A DNA stretch of 64,000 bases from Enterococcus_D entomosocium (GCF_030441895.1 NZ_JARJAS010000002.1); one strand, 5' to 3'; counted from the first letter of the stretch, positions 1-9,335 are shown. Notes: generated by a model not told the origin, from the sequence alone. Made by a program: numbers and translations.

Positions 1-843
1 ATCTTTTTGAACTTTCACCCATAATTCCAAGAAGACTTTGTCATCTAGTAAGTGTTCAATATCTAGACGGGCTTTCGTCCCGATCTGCTTCAGCATTTTA
101 CCGCCTTTACCGATGATAATGCCTTTTTGGCTGTCACGTTCGACAATGATCGTCGCTTGAATATGCACCTTATCATTATGATCTCGTTTCATGGAGTCAA
201 CGACGACCGCTACCGAGTGAGGCACTTCATCTCTGGTCAGCAGCAAGACTTTTTCCCGTACCAACTCGGAAACGATAAAGTATTCCGGATGGTCAGTGAT
301 TTGATCTTCTGGGAAATACTGAGGACCTTCAGGCATTTCATCGACCAATAGTTTCATTAGCGTTTCGAAATTATTGCCTTCCGTTGCAGAAATCGGTACG
401 ATCTCGGCAAAGTCCATTTGTGAGGAGTAATCTTCAATGATTGCCAATAAAGCATCCGGATGGACTTTATCAATTTTATTGATCACTAGGAAAACCGGCG
501 TCTGGCTTTGACGCAACCGTTCGATGATAAAATCATCACCCTTGCCGCGCTTTTGATCGGCACTGATCATAAATAGTGTCACGTCAACTTCACGAAGTGC
601 GCTATAGGCGGTTTCCACCATAAAATCGCCTAGACGGTGTTTGGGTTTATGGATCCCTGGTGTATCGATAAAGATCAGCTGTGCGTCATCTGTCGTATAG
701 ACCCCTTGGATTTTATTACGAGTCGTTTGCGCCTTGTCACTCATGATAGCGATTTTTTGTCCTACAACTCGATTTAGTAGTGTGGATTTCCCAACATTTG
801 GCCGTCCGACGATCGCAACGAAGCCTGATTTGTGTGTTGTCAT
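1..843 (-). CDS. era: GTPase Era (partial, C-terminus outside window)
   Basis: Era is an essential GTPase that binds the 3' end of 16S rRNA and helps 30S subunit maturation. I translated it directly from the minus strand starting at ATG 843. G1 reads GRPNVGKS near residues 13-20, G3 is DTPG, and G4 is NKID. A KH RNA-binding motif, GKGGKMLKQIG, is close to the window edge. 281 codons are present; the family is usually about 300 residues, so only the last few residues are missing. It is the last visible gene of the phoH-pgpH-ybeY-dgkA-era cluster, 35 bp after dgkA. Identification is secure. Confidence 0.96.
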   Translation of the reverse strand, partial: MTTHKSGFVAIVGRPNVGKSTLLNRVVGQKIAIMSDKAQTTRNKIQGVYTTDDAQLIFIDTPGIHKPKHRLGDFMVETAYSALREVDVTLFMISADQKRGKGDDFIIERLRQSQTPVFLVINKIDKVHPDALLAIIEDYSSQMDFAEIVPISATEGNNFETLMKLLVDEMPEGPQYFPEDQITDHPEYFIVSELVREKVLLLTRDEVPHSVAVVVDSMKRDHNDKVHIQATIIVERDSQKGIIIGKGGKMLKQIGTKARLDIEHLLDDKVFLELWVKVQKD

Positions 844-878
844 TGTTGTTCCCCTTTATCTTGTGGTTTTAGTGCGTA

Positions 879-1274
879 TCAGAAGAGCTGCAGTAATTTT
901 GGCAAGAAGATGATCGCTGCGACCACTAATGCAAAAACTGCGGTCATCAGCACAGCACCAGCTGCCATATCTTTGATTTTTTTCCCGATTGGATGGAAAT
1001 GAAAGTCCGTAAACATGTCAACGACATTCTCAAAGACTGTATTGATGATCTCCACGATCCAGACCAAGAAAACGGCTAACAGCAGCCAAAGCCATTCCAT
1101 TTGATTCAAACGGAAAATAAAACCTGCAATGATCGCAACGATGCCTAACCCAACATGTTTACGCATATTACGTTCCTCTTTAAAGACGGTTTTTATACCG
1201 GTGAAAGCAAATTCGATTGACGAGATAAACTGTTTATTTTTCCCAATATTCTTATCTTTTGAGTCCATAGGCAT
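879..1274 (-). CDS. dgkA: Diacylglycerol/undecaprenol kinase (DgkA family)
   Basis: A small integral-membrane kinase. In Gram-positives this family phosphorylates undecaprenol (and diacylglycerol) and so feeds the lipid carrier pool for wall synthesis. Three hydrophobic segments are visible, and the family signature region contains VEIINTVFENVVD. I start at ATG 1274 because AAAAGGA lies 8 nt upstream; the frame stays open to 1313 without a better site. This start gives 131 residues, normal for the family, and overlaps the end of ybeY by 23 bp, which implies translational coupling. ATG 1268, six bases on, is an alternative start. Confidence 0.93.
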   Translation of the reverse strand: MPMDSKDKNIGKNKQFISSIEFAFTGIKTVFKEERNMRKHVGLGIVAIIAGFIFRLNQMEWLWLLLAVFLVWIVEIINTVFENVVDMFTDFHFHPIGKKIKDMAAGAVLMTAVFALVVAAIIFLPKLLQLF

Positions 1275-1728
1275 CCAGTATTTCCTTTTGCAATCCAAAC
1301 ATTTCCTTTTCATCTTCTGGTGTCATATGATCATAGCCGTTGATATGCAAGAAACCATGCAGCGCCAAGAAACCAAGTTCCCGATCATAGGTATGCCCAT
1401 ATTCAGCAGCTTGTTCCTTTGCCCGTTCAATGGAGATCATAATGTCTCCTAGATCACGAGGCATCTCTTCAAGGGCTTCGTCAAAAATAATCGGCATCTC
1501 CTCCGCCGTTTCTTCTTCGAAGGCAAAACTGATGACATCTGTCGGCATATCTTTGCCGCGATACTCCCGATTGATTTCTTGGATGGCTGCATTGTCCATA
1601 AACGTGACGGACATTTCCGTATCCTCTGGAAGGTCTAAATGTCCTGCAGCAAATTGCAGAAGTCCTTCGATCTCTTTGATCTTCGTTTCCCCCACTGAAT
1701 TTGTCTCATCTAAAAAGGTAATCTCCAT
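1252..1728 (-). CDS. ybeY: Endoribonuclease YbeY
   Basis: A zinc-dependent endoribonuclease involved in 16S rRNA 3'-end maturation and ribosome quality control. The family metal motif H-x3-H-x5-H is visible as HGFLHINGYDH near the C-terminus, followed by the usual short tail ending in ILDAYGLKR. I begin at ATG 1728 (158 residues, family-typical). The stop codon of pgpH and this start codon share a base (TAATG), so the two are translationally coupled. The reading frame is open further upstream, but that stretch lies inside pgpH. Its place between pgpH and dgkA/era is conserved in Firmicutes. Confidence 0.95.
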   Translation of the reverse strand: MEITFLDETNSVGETKIKEIEGLLQFAAGHLDLPEDTEMSVTFMDNAAIQEINREYRGKDMPTDVISFAFEEETAEEMPIIFDEALEEMPRDLGDIMISIERAKEQAAEYGHTYDRELGFLALHGFLHINGYDHMTPEDEKEMFGLQKEILDAYGLKR

Positions 1729-3929
1729 TAGCGCTCTCTTCTTTCTTGTTCTTCTTTCATTTTCTCTGCTTCCGATTTCATTTTTGGGTATTTGATCCGT
1801 GAATGGAAGGTACTGCATAGTCCGTTGACCAGTGATTTTTCAATCATCCGGATTTCTTTCAACGTTAGTCCCGTTTCATCTAATTGACCGTCTAAGATCC
1901 GATCATTGATGAGATTCGCAACAAATTCTTGAATTTTTTGATTGGTCGGATTTTCCATCGCTCGAACAGCTGCTTCACAACTGTCAGCGATACTCACGAC
2001 ACCCGCTTCTCGTGTCTGCGGTTTTGGCCCAGGATAACGGAAATCTTCTTCCGTCACCTCGGGATTACGCTCTTGAGCTTTTACATAGAAATAACGCATC
2101 AGAGTTGTGCCATGGTGTTGACGGCAAATATCGATCACCATTCGCGGCATTTTGGCTTCTTCGAGAATTTCCGCTCCGTCGATCACGTGACCGAAGATGA
2201 TTTGTTTACTGTCTTCCGGCAGCAAAAAATTATGCGGGTTTTCGGCACCAGCAGGTAAATTTTCTACGAAGAAATTGGCATGTTTGACTTTGCCAATATC
2301 ATGGTAATAACAAGCCACGCGGGTCAGTAAGCTTTGCCCACCGATCTCGGCGACGGCATTGGCGCTAAGATTAGCAACCATCATACTGTGATGATAGGTC
2401 CCTGGTGCTTCTTCCAGCAACTGCTTCAATAACGGGTGGTTCGGGTTACTCAATTCATTCAACACGATCATACTTTCATCCGTTACCAATAATTCGATAT
2501 ATGGATGCAGCCCCATCGTCAGCAAATAGCTAAGAAGCGAGCCGGCCAATCCACAGACGAGTGTTGTCCACGTATTGCCGCGGGCCAAATCCATTCCTTG
2601 GAAAATGACCAACATGATGCTTAAGAGTAATGGGAAAACGATCACCCACATGACTGCGATTTTCCCTTGACTGGCGATACGTGCTCGTTTGATCATCGTC
2701 CCCATCAACCCAGAGAAGAGATAGGTCACTAAAACAGTCGTCAACAAGTTGGTCCCACTGGAATCAAAGTAAATGAAGAGTGCACTGACCACTTGGAAAA
2801 TCGCGGCTAATATCCCTAAACGTCTGCTGGAGAAAATGCTTAGAATCAGCGGTGTAAAGGCTGCTGGGAAAAAGAGCGGAATAAAGGTCACTAATTCTGA
2901 TTGGAACAGTTGGAAAAATTTCATGATCAAGATACTGAATGCCATCGCCAAAATATAAAAAGTGACGGCGTTCATTCGCTTTTCAACATCTTTTGTCTGT
3001 CTTGTATAATAAAACAGCATAAGCATTTGTAAGCAGGTCGCTAAAACTAAAGCGATTAATGGAAAAACTGAGAAGGTCTGATTGGTCATTCCTAAAAGCT
3101 GCAGCTTTTCCAATGCGTTGGCATCGATCTGTGATCCTTCACGAACAATGATCTCTCCTTGATAGATCATTACCGGTGGAACAGCATCCATGGCGGTTTG
3201 TCTCGCTTCTTCCGTCCGCTTTTCATTGGGAATATCATTGACGACGATTCCTTGATTGACAATGAAGCGTAAAACGGACGCCATATCCGAAGTAACATCT
3301 AGAAATTGGATCTTGTCTTCCGCCTCTGAGCGGAAAGTACTGAGTTCTGTTTGACGGATCTGTTTGGCCATTTGCTCGTCTACTAGCTGCAACGCATAGG
3401 TTCGTACCGTATTCAATTCATCGGTACTTAATGAAAACAATGTCGACAAAAAATTATTCGTCAATGACTGATAGAAATCAAGTTCATCATCACTCATTTT
3501 TTCAAACTCTTTTTTCAAGGCTGCGATGTATTCATCCGTACTCGGTTTAGGGATATTTTCATCCTCATCCGCCTCAGCAACTTCTTTTGCATGTGCCTCA
3601 TCCGTTGATTTTTTGACTGAATCAACTAAGTCAAAAAGGTGGTCGATGCGATCGTGCTGTGTCTGCGCTAGAGTATCCTGATAGGTGTACTCTGGCGGAA
3701 CCGCTTCTGCTGCCAATTTGCGTTTTTGTTCCGTTGCAGTAGTGTTTTCGATCGTTTTATTGGCACGAATGTTTTCTTCCGCCACCTGGCCTTCGCTATA
3801 ATCGACATTATTCTGTTTGACACTGGTGTACATGATACCAATCGAAAAAAGAAAGAAGAGAAACATCAAAACTGGTAAATAAAACTTCCCGAGTCTTTCT
3901 CTAAGTTTCCGTAGTGGTTGAATGATCAT
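1728..3929 (-). CDS. pgpH: c-di-AMP phosphodiesterase, 7TMR-HD family (PgpH/YqfF)
   Basis: A membrane HD-domain phosphodiesterase that degrades cyclic di-AMP, the second messenger controlling potassium and osmotic balance and wall stress. It has one N-terminal membrane segment (about residues 18-40) and then a long extracellular 7TMR-HDED domain to about residue 285. A block of about seven membrane helices runs to about 480, followed by a cytoplasmic HD domain with YYHDIGKVKH as the metal motif. The C-terminal tail is highly charged. At 733 residues it has normal length. It lies 21 bp after phoH and overlaps ybeY by one base. Confidence 0.94.
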   Translation of the reverse strand: MIIQPLRKLRERLGKFYLPVLMFLFFLFSIGIMYTSVKQNNVDYSEGQVAEENIRANKTIENTTATEQKRKLAAEAVPPEYTYQDTLAQTQHDRIDHLFDLVDSVKKSTDEAHAKEVAEADEDENIPKPSTDEYIAALKKEFEKMSDDELDFYQSLTNNFLSTLFSLSTDELNTVRTYALQLVDEQMAKQIRQTELSTFRSEAEDKIQFLDVTSDMASVLRFIVNQGIVVNDIPNEKRTEEARQTAMDAVPPVMIYQGEIIVREGSQIDANALEKLQLLGMTNQTFSVFPLIALVLATCLQMLMLFYYTRQTKDVEKRMNAVTFYILAMAFSILIMKFFQLFQSELVTFIPLFFPAAFTPLILSIFSSRRLGILAAIFQVVSALFIYFDSSGTNLLTTVLVTYLFSGLMGTMIKRARIASQGKIAVMWVIVFPLLLSIMLVIFQGMDLARGNTWTTLVCGLAGSLLSYLLTMGLHPYIELLVTDESMIVLNELSNPNHPLLKQLLEEAPGTYHHSMMVANLSANAVAEIGGQSLLTRVACYYHDIGKVKHANFFVENLPAGAENPHNFLLPEDSKQIIFGHVIDGAEILEEAKMPRMVIDICRQHHGTTLMRYFYVKAQERNPEVTEEDFRYPGPKPQTREAGVVSIADSCEAAVRAMENPTNQKIQEFVANLINDRILDGQLDETGLTLKEIRMIEKSLVNGLCSTFHSRIKYPKMKSEAEKMKEEQERRER

Positions 3930-3950
3930 AGTTCTCCTCCTGAAAGACGA

Positions 3951-4925
3951 TCAGCGCTTGTCTTTAAGATCTGCTTCTTCATAAGCTCGAATGATATCGG
4001 CCACAACTGGGTGCCGCACCACATCTCCTGCTTCAAAATTAGCAAAAGCAATTTTAGGGATCTCCTGCAACGTTCGCTCCGCATGGATCAAACCGCTTAA
4101 AGTCCCTTTTGGCAAGTCGATCTGACTCGTATCGCCATTGACGATCATTTTGGAGTTGAATCCTAAACGCGTCAGAAACATTTTCATTTGAGCGATCGTC
4201 GTATTTTGCGCTTCATCTAAAATGACAAAGGCATCTTCTAGCGTACGTCCACGCATATATGCCAATGGTGCGATCTCAATGACGCCTCGTTCCATCAGAC
4301 GGTTCGTATGATCCATCCCAAAAATTTGATACAACGCATCATAAACGGGGCGTAAGTAAGGATCGACTTTTTCTTTCAAATCGCCTGGCAGAAAGCCAAG
4401 GTTCTCTCCTGCTTCAACCGCGGGCCGTGTCAAAATAATCTTTTGCACTTGACCTTTCTTTAAAGCAGCGATCGCCATTACGACGGCCAGAAAGGTTTTT
4501 CCGGTTCCGGCTGGTCCGACCCCAAAGACCACATCATGTTTACGGACAGCTTCGATATATTTCTTTTGACCGGCATTTTTTGCCCGAATCGGTTTCCCAT
4601 TACGGTCCTTGATGATTTCTTCTTCATACATATCTTTGAAATAATCAAGACTGCCTTTGTTTACCATGTTCAAAGCTGTGATCACATCAGGAGTACTGAT
4701 ATTGATGCCTCGTTTGATCAACTCTTGCAACGCTCGGATCACGGATTGTGCTTTTTCTGTAGCTTCCGCTTCGCCGACGATTTGGATCAGCTCCCCACGA
4801 GTGTGAATGACCGTCCCCGTCGAGTCTTCAATGATTTTAATGTTCTTATCGTGAGCACCTAAGAGTAAACGAACGTCATCGTTCTCACTAAGTGTTATCT
4901 CGATCGTCATAGTTTTGTCTGTCAA
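3951..4925 (-). CDS. phoH: PhoH-like ATPase
   Basis: A PhoH-family P-loop ATPase of the cytoplasm, linked to RNA metabolism; the precise role in Firmicutes is unsettled. Walker A reads GPAGTGKT near residue 140 and Walker B VILDEAQN near residue 235. An N-terminal KH-like segment precedes the ATPase domain. The best start is TTG at 4925: AGGAG lies about 10 nt upstream, while the first ATG (codon 6, 4910) is too far from it. 324 residues is family-typical. It is the first gene of the run to era. A -10-like TATTAT lies about 45 bp upstream, but I see no convincing -35. Confidence 0.93.
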   Translation of the reverse strand: MTDKTMTIEITLSENDDVRLLLGAHDKNIKIIEDSTGTVIHTRGELIQIVGEAEATEKAQSVIRALQELIKRGINISTPDVITALNMVNKGSLDYFKDMYEEEIIKDRNGKPIRAKNAGQKKYIEAVRKHDVVFGVGPAGTGKTFLAVVMAIAALKKGQVQKIILTRPAVEAGENLGFLPGDLKEKVDPYLRPVYDALYQIFGMDHTNRLMERGVIEIAPLAYMRGRTLEDAFVILDEAQNTTIAQMKMFLTRLGFNSKMIVNGDTSQIDLPKGTLSGLIHAERTLQEIPKIAFANFEAGDVVRHPVVADIIRAYEEADLKDKR

Positions 4926-5052
4926 ATATGTTACAGCTCCTTTTTTGGCGTTCTTATTAATAATAACATAAGATGCAAAAAAGAAAAATTACTTATAAAG
5001 TCCAAGGGTAGTTTCCTTTTTGTCCTTATGCTTTTTTTAAGTTTTTGAAATC

Positions 5053-5090
5053 AGAAAAAAAGCCGCGAGCATGTCATCCATACTCGCGGC
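5053..5090 (-). terminator. Intrinsic terminator after yqeY
   Basis: On the minus strand an 8-bp perfect GC-rich stem (GCCGCGAG paired with CTCGCGGC) with a 13-nt loop is followed by seven T residues. It begins a few bases after the yqeY stop codon and separates rpsU-yqeY from phoH. Confidence 0.92.
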
Positions 5091-5096
5091 GTGAGC

Positions 5097-5546
5097 TTAC
5101 ATTTGATCCAATAATTCTTTAACGATCGCATTGACTTGATTGCCGTCTGCTTTGCCTTTGACTTGCGGCATTACAGCACCCATCACTTTTCCAAATTCTT
5201 TGGAAGAAGAAGCACCAGTCTTTTCAATCGCTCCAGCAACGATTTGGCGGATTTCCGCTTCATCAAGTTGTGCTGGCAAATATTTTTCAACAACTGCAAT
5301 TTCAACTTTGACTTTCTCAGCTAGATCATTTCGGTCAGCTTTCTCAAACTCATGTAAAGAGTCCCGACGTTGCTTCATCTCACGAGATAAAACGGTCAAC
5401 TCTTCTTCTTCATTCAAGTCAGAACCTTTTTTGATCTGCTCATTTTGAATTGATGCTTTCAACATGCGGATCACCTGCAAGGTTTCCTTGTCTTTGGCTT
5501 TCATCGCTGTCTTCATGTCATCATTCAGTGTACTTAGTAGTGTCAC
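5097..5546 (-). CDS. yqeY: GatB/YqeY domain protein
   Basis: A small helical protein with the YqeY fold, related to the tRNA-binding tail of GatB; its function is not firmly known. The body has the family pattern (DDMKTAMKAKDKETL near the start and QLDEAEIRQIV mid-C-terminal). I choose GTG at 5546, because TTGGAG is 8 nt upstream and this start places the conserved LLSTLNDDM right at the N-terminus. The reading frame is open back to a TTG at 5567, with no ribosome site. It lies 33 bp after rpsU, the usual Firmicute pair, and the terminator follows directly. Confidence 0.9.
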   Translation of the reverse strand: MTLLSTLNDDMKTAMKAKDKETLQVIRMLKASIQNEQIKKGSDLNEEEELTVLSREMKQRRDSLHEFEKADRNDLAEKVKVEIAVVEKYLPAQLDEAEIRQIVAGAIEKTGASSSKEFGKVMGAVMPQVKGKADGNQVNAIVKELLDQM

Positions 5547-5579
5547 ACTACCAGCTCCAATTCTCAAAACAGTAGAAAA

Positions 5580-5756
5580 TTAGAATTTTTTGCGTTTTCT
5601 AGCTGCTTCAGATTTTTTCTTACGCTTTACGCTAGGTTTTTCGTAAAATTCACGTTTACGAGATTCCTGTAAAGTACCCGCTTTTGACACGGAACGTTTG
5701 AAGCGACGAAGAGCATCGTCAAGTGATTCGTTTTTGCGAACGACTGTTTTTGACAT
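5580..5756 (-). CDS. rpsU: 30S ribosomal protein S21
   Basis: A 58-residue, very basic protein starting MSKTVVRKNESLDDALRRFK and ending KRKKF, which is the S21 pattern. S21 sits on the 30S platform near the anti-Shine-Dalgarno region and affects initiation. The start is ATG 5756, with a very strong GGAGGGAGGG site upstream. It is transcribed from a consensus promoter about 85 bp upstream together with yqeY. Identification is secure despite its small size. Confidence 0.96.
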   Translation of the reverse strand: MSKTVVRKNESLDDALRRFKRSVSKAGTLQESRKREFYEKPSVKRKKKSEAARKRKKF

Positions 5757-5839
5757 GTAAATTCCCTCCCTCCGAGCTTAAAAAGTAACCGTAGTTGTTA
5801 TTGAAATAAAATCCCAAAAAACACGACTGTCCTTTAAAA

Positions 5840-5868
5840 ATTATAGCTAACCCCTGAAAAAGTGTCAA
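5840..5868 (-). promoter_or_regulatory. Consensus sigma-A promoter of rpsU-yqeY
   Basis: On the minus strand TTGACA (5863-5868) and TATAAT (5840-5845) are separated by 17 bp, with both hexamers perfect. This fits a strong housekeeping promoter for a ribosomal protein. The leader to the rpsU start is about 75 nt. Confidence 0.93.
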
Positions 5869-5916
5869 GGCATTCTGTTAAAAAAGTCTTCGATACTGTC
5901 AAGTTTGTTTGGGTTT

Positions 5917-6348
5917 TCATTGACATTCTTCACAACGACCCAAAATCTCGAAGCGATGACCCTCGATCAAACAACCGGGAAGCTGTTCTTGAAAGAAGTC
6001 CATTGGGCAAATATGCAGTTCTTTTGTTTTGCCACAAACCGTGCAAATAAAGTGATGGTGATGATGGTCTTCTAATTCTGCACAACAGTTATAGCGAAAC
6101 TTCATCTCACCGTTCAGTTCTGTTTCTTCTAAAATACCGATCTCAGAAAAATCGTGCAAATTCCGGTAGATCGTATCATAACTCAAGCCAGGGTACTTTT
6201 CCGACATGTATTCGTGAATTTCTTTTGCCGGTAAATAGCGATTGCGTTTCACTAAATAGGTAATGATCGCTTCTCTTTTTTTCGTATTTTTAAAGCCATT
6301 TTCTTTCAACGTTGTCATGGCATGCTCTATGAGCGTTTGATTTTTCAT
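5917..6348 (-). CDS. zur: Fur-family regulator, probably Zur (zinc)
   Basis: A Fur-superfamily metal-dependent repressor of 143 residues. The N-terminal winged helix includes the recognition region YDTIYRNLHDFSEIG. The metal-binding middle contains five consecutive histidines (EDHHHHHFICTVCGK). Two CxxC pairs (CTVC and the C-terminal CEEC) form the structural zinc site. The zur rather than fur or perR assignment rests on the position beside ppsR and rpsU, remembered from enterococcal genomes, so it is an inference. No zinc transporter is adjacent. It is divergent from ppsR over about 95 bp. Confidence 0.8.
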   Translation of the reverse strand: MKNQTLIEHAMTTLKENGFKNTKKREAIITYLVKRNRYLPAKEIHEYMSEKYPGLSYDTIYRNLHDFSEIGILEETELNGEMKFRYNCCAELEDHHHHHFICTVCGKTKELHICPMDFFQEQLPGCLIEGHRFEILGRCEECQ

Positions 6349-6443
6349 CGTAGACCCTCCTGATAAATCAAAATCATTCCGATTCTATCAATCTTAAGTA
6401 TGGTATAATGAAATCAATAAAAAAGCAAGAGAGGATTTTTCTT

Positions 6444-7331
6444 ATGAAGCCAAATGAACCAGAACAACTAGACTTGCAAGAAAAATTGCAAACCAGTGCT
6501 GCAGTGACGATGTTCGTTTTGTCGGACTCTGCCGGTGAAACAGCATCGAAGCTTGCCCAAGCGACAATGGCACAGTACCCCAGCGTCGAATTTAACCTTT
6601 TTAGACGCACATTTATCCACACGAAAGAGCACTTGATCAAAGCATTATCAGATGCTAAGAAACACAATGCCATTATTCTTCACACTTTGATCAAAGAAGA
6701 ACTCGTGGATTTGACGAATCATTTTTGTGAAGAAGCGGATCTCTATCATTTCGACGTATTAACACCGCCTGTCAGTGAAGTGGCACGCCGCACTGGAGTA
6801 GCACCTTCACGAGAGCCAGGGGCTTTGCACCACCTGAACGAAAATTATTTCAAACGCATCAAAGCCATGGAATTTGCGGTCATGTACGATGACGGAAAAG
6901 ACCCTCGTGGCTTCTTGGAAGCAGATGTCGTGTTACTAGGGGTTTCTCGAACCTCAAAAACACCGTTGAGTCTATTTTTAGCGAACAAAAACTTAAAAGT
7001 CGCTAATTTGCCTTTGGTTCCACAAGCCCACATCCCGAAACAGCTCTGGGAAATCGATCCGAAAAAAATCGTCGGGTTAACAAACGATCCGAATGTGTTA
7101 AACAGTATCCGCAAAGAACGGATGCGTTCTTACGGCCTGAACCCTGACTCTGCATATTCCGATATTGAAAAAATCAAAGCAGAGCTGACGTTTGCTAATG
7201 ATCTTTATGAGAAATTAGGTTGTGTCGTGATCAATGTCGCTTCCCTTTCCATCGAAGAAACCGCCTCAATGATTTTAAATGCATTAAACTTAGAAGACCA
7301 TAGCTATTACACTTCAGAGACAAAAGACTGA
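6444..7331 (+). CDS. ppsR: PEP synthase/PPDK regulatory kinase-phosphorylase (DUF299)
   Basis: A bifunctional ADP-dependent protein kinase and Pi-dependent pyrophosphorylase. The family switches pyruvate phosphate dikinase or PEP synthase off and on; in Firmicutes the YqfL relative regulates central carbon flux. The P-loop-like motif GVSRTSKTP is in the middle of the protein. I start at ATG 6444 (295 residues) with GAGG 9 nt upstream; the frame extends upstream to 6408 but lacks a site there. A TATAAT hexamer at 6404-6409 is a likely -10. No PPDK or PEP synthase gene is in the window, so the target protein is unknown. Confidence 0.9.
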   Translation: MKPNEPEQLDLQEKLQTSAAVTMFVLSDSAGETASKLAQATMAQYPSVEFNLFRRTFIHTKEHLIKALSDAKKHNAIILHTLIKEELVDLTNHFCEEADLYHFDVLTPPVSEVARRTGVAPSREPGALHHLNENYFKRIKAMEFAVMYDDGKDPRGFLEADVVLLGVSRTSKTPLSLFLANKNLKVANLPLVPQAHIPKQLWEIDPKKIVGLTNDPNVLNSIRKERMRSYGLNPDSAYSDIEKIKAELTFANDLYEKLGCVVINVASLSIEETASMILNALNLEDHSYYTSETKD

Positions 7332-7346
7332 TAACGATAACGCAAT

Positions 7347-7385
7347 AAAAAAAGATGAACAGACTGCCGTCTGCTCATCTTTTTT
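7347..7385. terminator. Bidirectional terminator between ppsR and thrB
   Basis: A stem of about 14 bp (AAAGATGAACAGAC with GTCTGCTCATCTTT, one G-U) closes a 4-nt loop. It has A-runs on the left and T-runs on the right, so it can serve ppsR on the plus strand and thrB on the minus strand. Confidence 0.88.
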
Positions 7386-7410
7386 AGAATATCTATCATT
7401 TCAAAGTTTT

Positions 7411-8280
7411 TTAAAAAACTTGCAGCCCTTCACGATCGATTTGTAATTGTTCGATATACGCATTGCTCTCCAAGGCATGTAAAAGTTTTGAGATTCGTTC
7501 TGCCCGTTCCTCTGGGACGATCGCTAAGACCGTTGGTCCAGCGCCGCTTAAGAAACAGCCATAGCCGCCTTCTTCTTCGCAAATCTGGCGAATGGTCGAC
7601 AAGTGTGGCACAAGCTTTTCCCGATAGGCTTCATGAAAGCGATCCTGCTGCATCAATTTCCCTGCAAGAGGCAGATTGCCATTGATGACCGCTGCGATCA
7701 TCACGTTGGCGATCGCACTGGCCTCAACTGCTTGCTCGTGAGAAAGTGTTTGCGGCAAGACTTGACGACTTTCTTCAGTCAAAAGTTCTTCATGAGGAAT
7801 ATAGGCAATGATCTCGCACTCTGGAAAATGATGCTTTACTAAATACGTATGCTTGTGCTGATGGTCATAAGCAGCAACTGCAAAATCTCCATAGATCGCT
7901 GGTCCAACATTGTCAGGATGCCCTTCAATGGCAGTTGCGATCTCAAGCTTTTGTGCTGCACTCAGATTCATGTGGGCCATTCGGTTGGCTAGTTCAATAC
8001 CAGCGACGATCACCGAGGAACTACTGCCTAAGCCTCGTGCCAAAGGAATATCCGAACTCATACGGATCTTCAGGGGTTTCATGTCTGGTGCTAATTTTAG
8101 TGCCACACGCAAAAGTAAGTTAGTTTCATCGTTTGGGATCTCTGAGCCTAGCTCATGGATGATTTCCCATGTATCGTTTTCTTTTAAAACTTCGATGAAC
8201 AAATACTTTGACAGGGCAATCCCGCAGGAATCAAAGCCAGGCCCTAAATTCGCACTGGTTGCAGGAACGCGGATCTTCAT
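7411..8280 (-). CDS. thrB: Homoserine kinase
   Basis: A GHMP-family kinase that phosphorylates L-homoserine with ATP, the fourth step of threonine synthesis. The GHMP glycine/serine-rich ATP loop is visible as PLARGLGSSSS near residues 83-93, preceded by the substrate-side motif PATSANLGPGFD at the N-terminus. The C-terminal motif GCFLSGAGPTVLAI is also typical. 289 residues is normal. It overlaps thrC by 4 bp (ATGA), so it is translationally coupled as the last gene of hom-thrC-thrB. Confidence 0.96.
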   Translation of the reverse strand: MKIRVPATSANLGPGFDSCGIALSKYLFIEVLKENDTWEIIHELGSEIPNDETNLLLRVALKLAPDMKPLKIRMSSDIPLARGLGSSSSVIVAGIELANRMAHMNLSAAQKLEIATAIEGHPDNVGPAIYGDFAVAAYDHQHKHTYLVKHHFPECEIIAYIPHEELLTEESRQVLPQTLSHEQAVEASAIANVMIAAVINGNLPLAGKLMQQDRFHEAYREKLVPHLSTIRQICEEEGGYGCFLSGAGPTVLAIVPEERAERISKLLHALESNAYIEQLQIDREGLQVF

Positions 8281-9335
8281 AGATTGGCAACTCCTTCACG
8301 AAGATGCTGACGCATTTCTTCTAAATCACTCATTTTATTGATGGTTACTTCCGTTGCTTTAATTGCTGTATCAGGATCTTTCAGCCCGTTTCCAGTAAAG
8401 ACAGCAACGACAGTTTCACCTGATTTGATTTTTCCTGCTTTCACGTGCTGGATGACACCAGCAAGCGAGGCAGCAGAGCCTGGTTCAATAAACACACCAT
8501 CTTGCGCAGCAATTTTACGATACGCATTCAAAATTTCCTCATCGGTTACTGCATCGATGTATCCTTTTGATTCATCACGAGCGGCTTCTGCCAACTGCCA
8601 GCTGGCTGGATTGCCGATACGAATCGCTGTAGCGATGGTTTCCGGCTGTTCAATGACTTCCCCACGAACGATGGCAGCCGCACCTTCTGCCTCAAACCCA
8701 TGCATTCTTGGCAACGTGGTGCCTTTTTTCTCATGCCATTCTTTGAATCCTTTCCAATAAGCCGAGATATTCCCAGCATTACCAACTGGAATTGCAAGAA
8801 CATCAGGCGCCTGTCCTAGCTGTTCGCATACTTCAAAGGCAGCTGTTTTTTGTCCTTCTAAACGATAAGGATTGACAGAGTTCACTAATGCCACAGCTTC
8901 TGTTTTCGCAATATCCCGGACTGCTTTTAACGCTTCATCAAAGTTTCCTGGAATCGAAATGATGTCCGCTCCATAAACGATCGCTTGCGCCAGTTTCCCC
9001 ATAGCGATCTTGCCCTCTGGAATGACGACATAAGCTTTGATTCCTGCTCTGGTCGCATAAGCGGCTGCGGCTGCACTAGTATTTCCTGTCGAGGCACAAA
9101 CGATCGCTTTCGCGCCTTCTTCCACCGCTTTTGCCACCGCCATCACCATGCCGCGGTCTTTAAATGAGCCTGTCGGATTCAGGCCTTCGTATTTTCCATA
9201 CAATTGGATCCCTAATTCATTTGAAAGACTTGGTAATGGAATCAGAGGTGTATTTCCTTCAGCCAGCGACAATGCTGGGGTATTTTCATTAACTGGGAGA
9301 TATTCTTTGTATTGATGCAATAATCCTTGATACAT
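8277..9335 (-). CDS. thrC: Threonine synthase
   Basis: A PLP enzyme that converts O-phosphohomoserine to threonine. The Schiff-base lysine is in the motif NPTGSFKDRGM. The phosphate-binding region reads ASTGNTSAAAA, and the C-terminal PLP loop includes AVFTGNGLKDP. At 352 residues it is the short Gram-positive type. It lies two bases after the hom stop codon and overlaps thrB by four bases, so the three genes form one tight operon. No threonine-type leader or T-box is visible upstream. Confidence 0.96.
   Translation of the reverse strand: MYQGLLHQYKEYLPVNENTPALSLAEGNTPLIPLPSLSNELGIQLYGKYEGLNPTGSFKDRGMVMAVAKAVEEGAKAIVCASTGNTSAAAAAYATRAGIKAYVVIPEGKIAMGKLAQAIVYGADIISIPGNFDEALKAVRDIAKTEAVALVNSVNPYRLEGQKTAAFEVCEQLGQAPDVLAIPVGNAGNISAYWKGFKEWHEKKGTTLPRMHGFEAEGAAAIVRGEVIEQPETIATAIRIGNPASWQLAEAARDESKGYIDAVTDEEILNAYRKIAAQDGVFIEPGSAASLAGVIQHVKAGKIKSGETVVAVFTGNGLKDPDTAIKATEVTINKMSDLEEMRQHLREGVANL

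Noticed and set aside
6360..6400. Possible Zur box in the zur/ppsR gap
   Set aside because: Only a weak partial dyad (AATC...GATT) is present, which does not match the known Zur consensus well enough to annotate.
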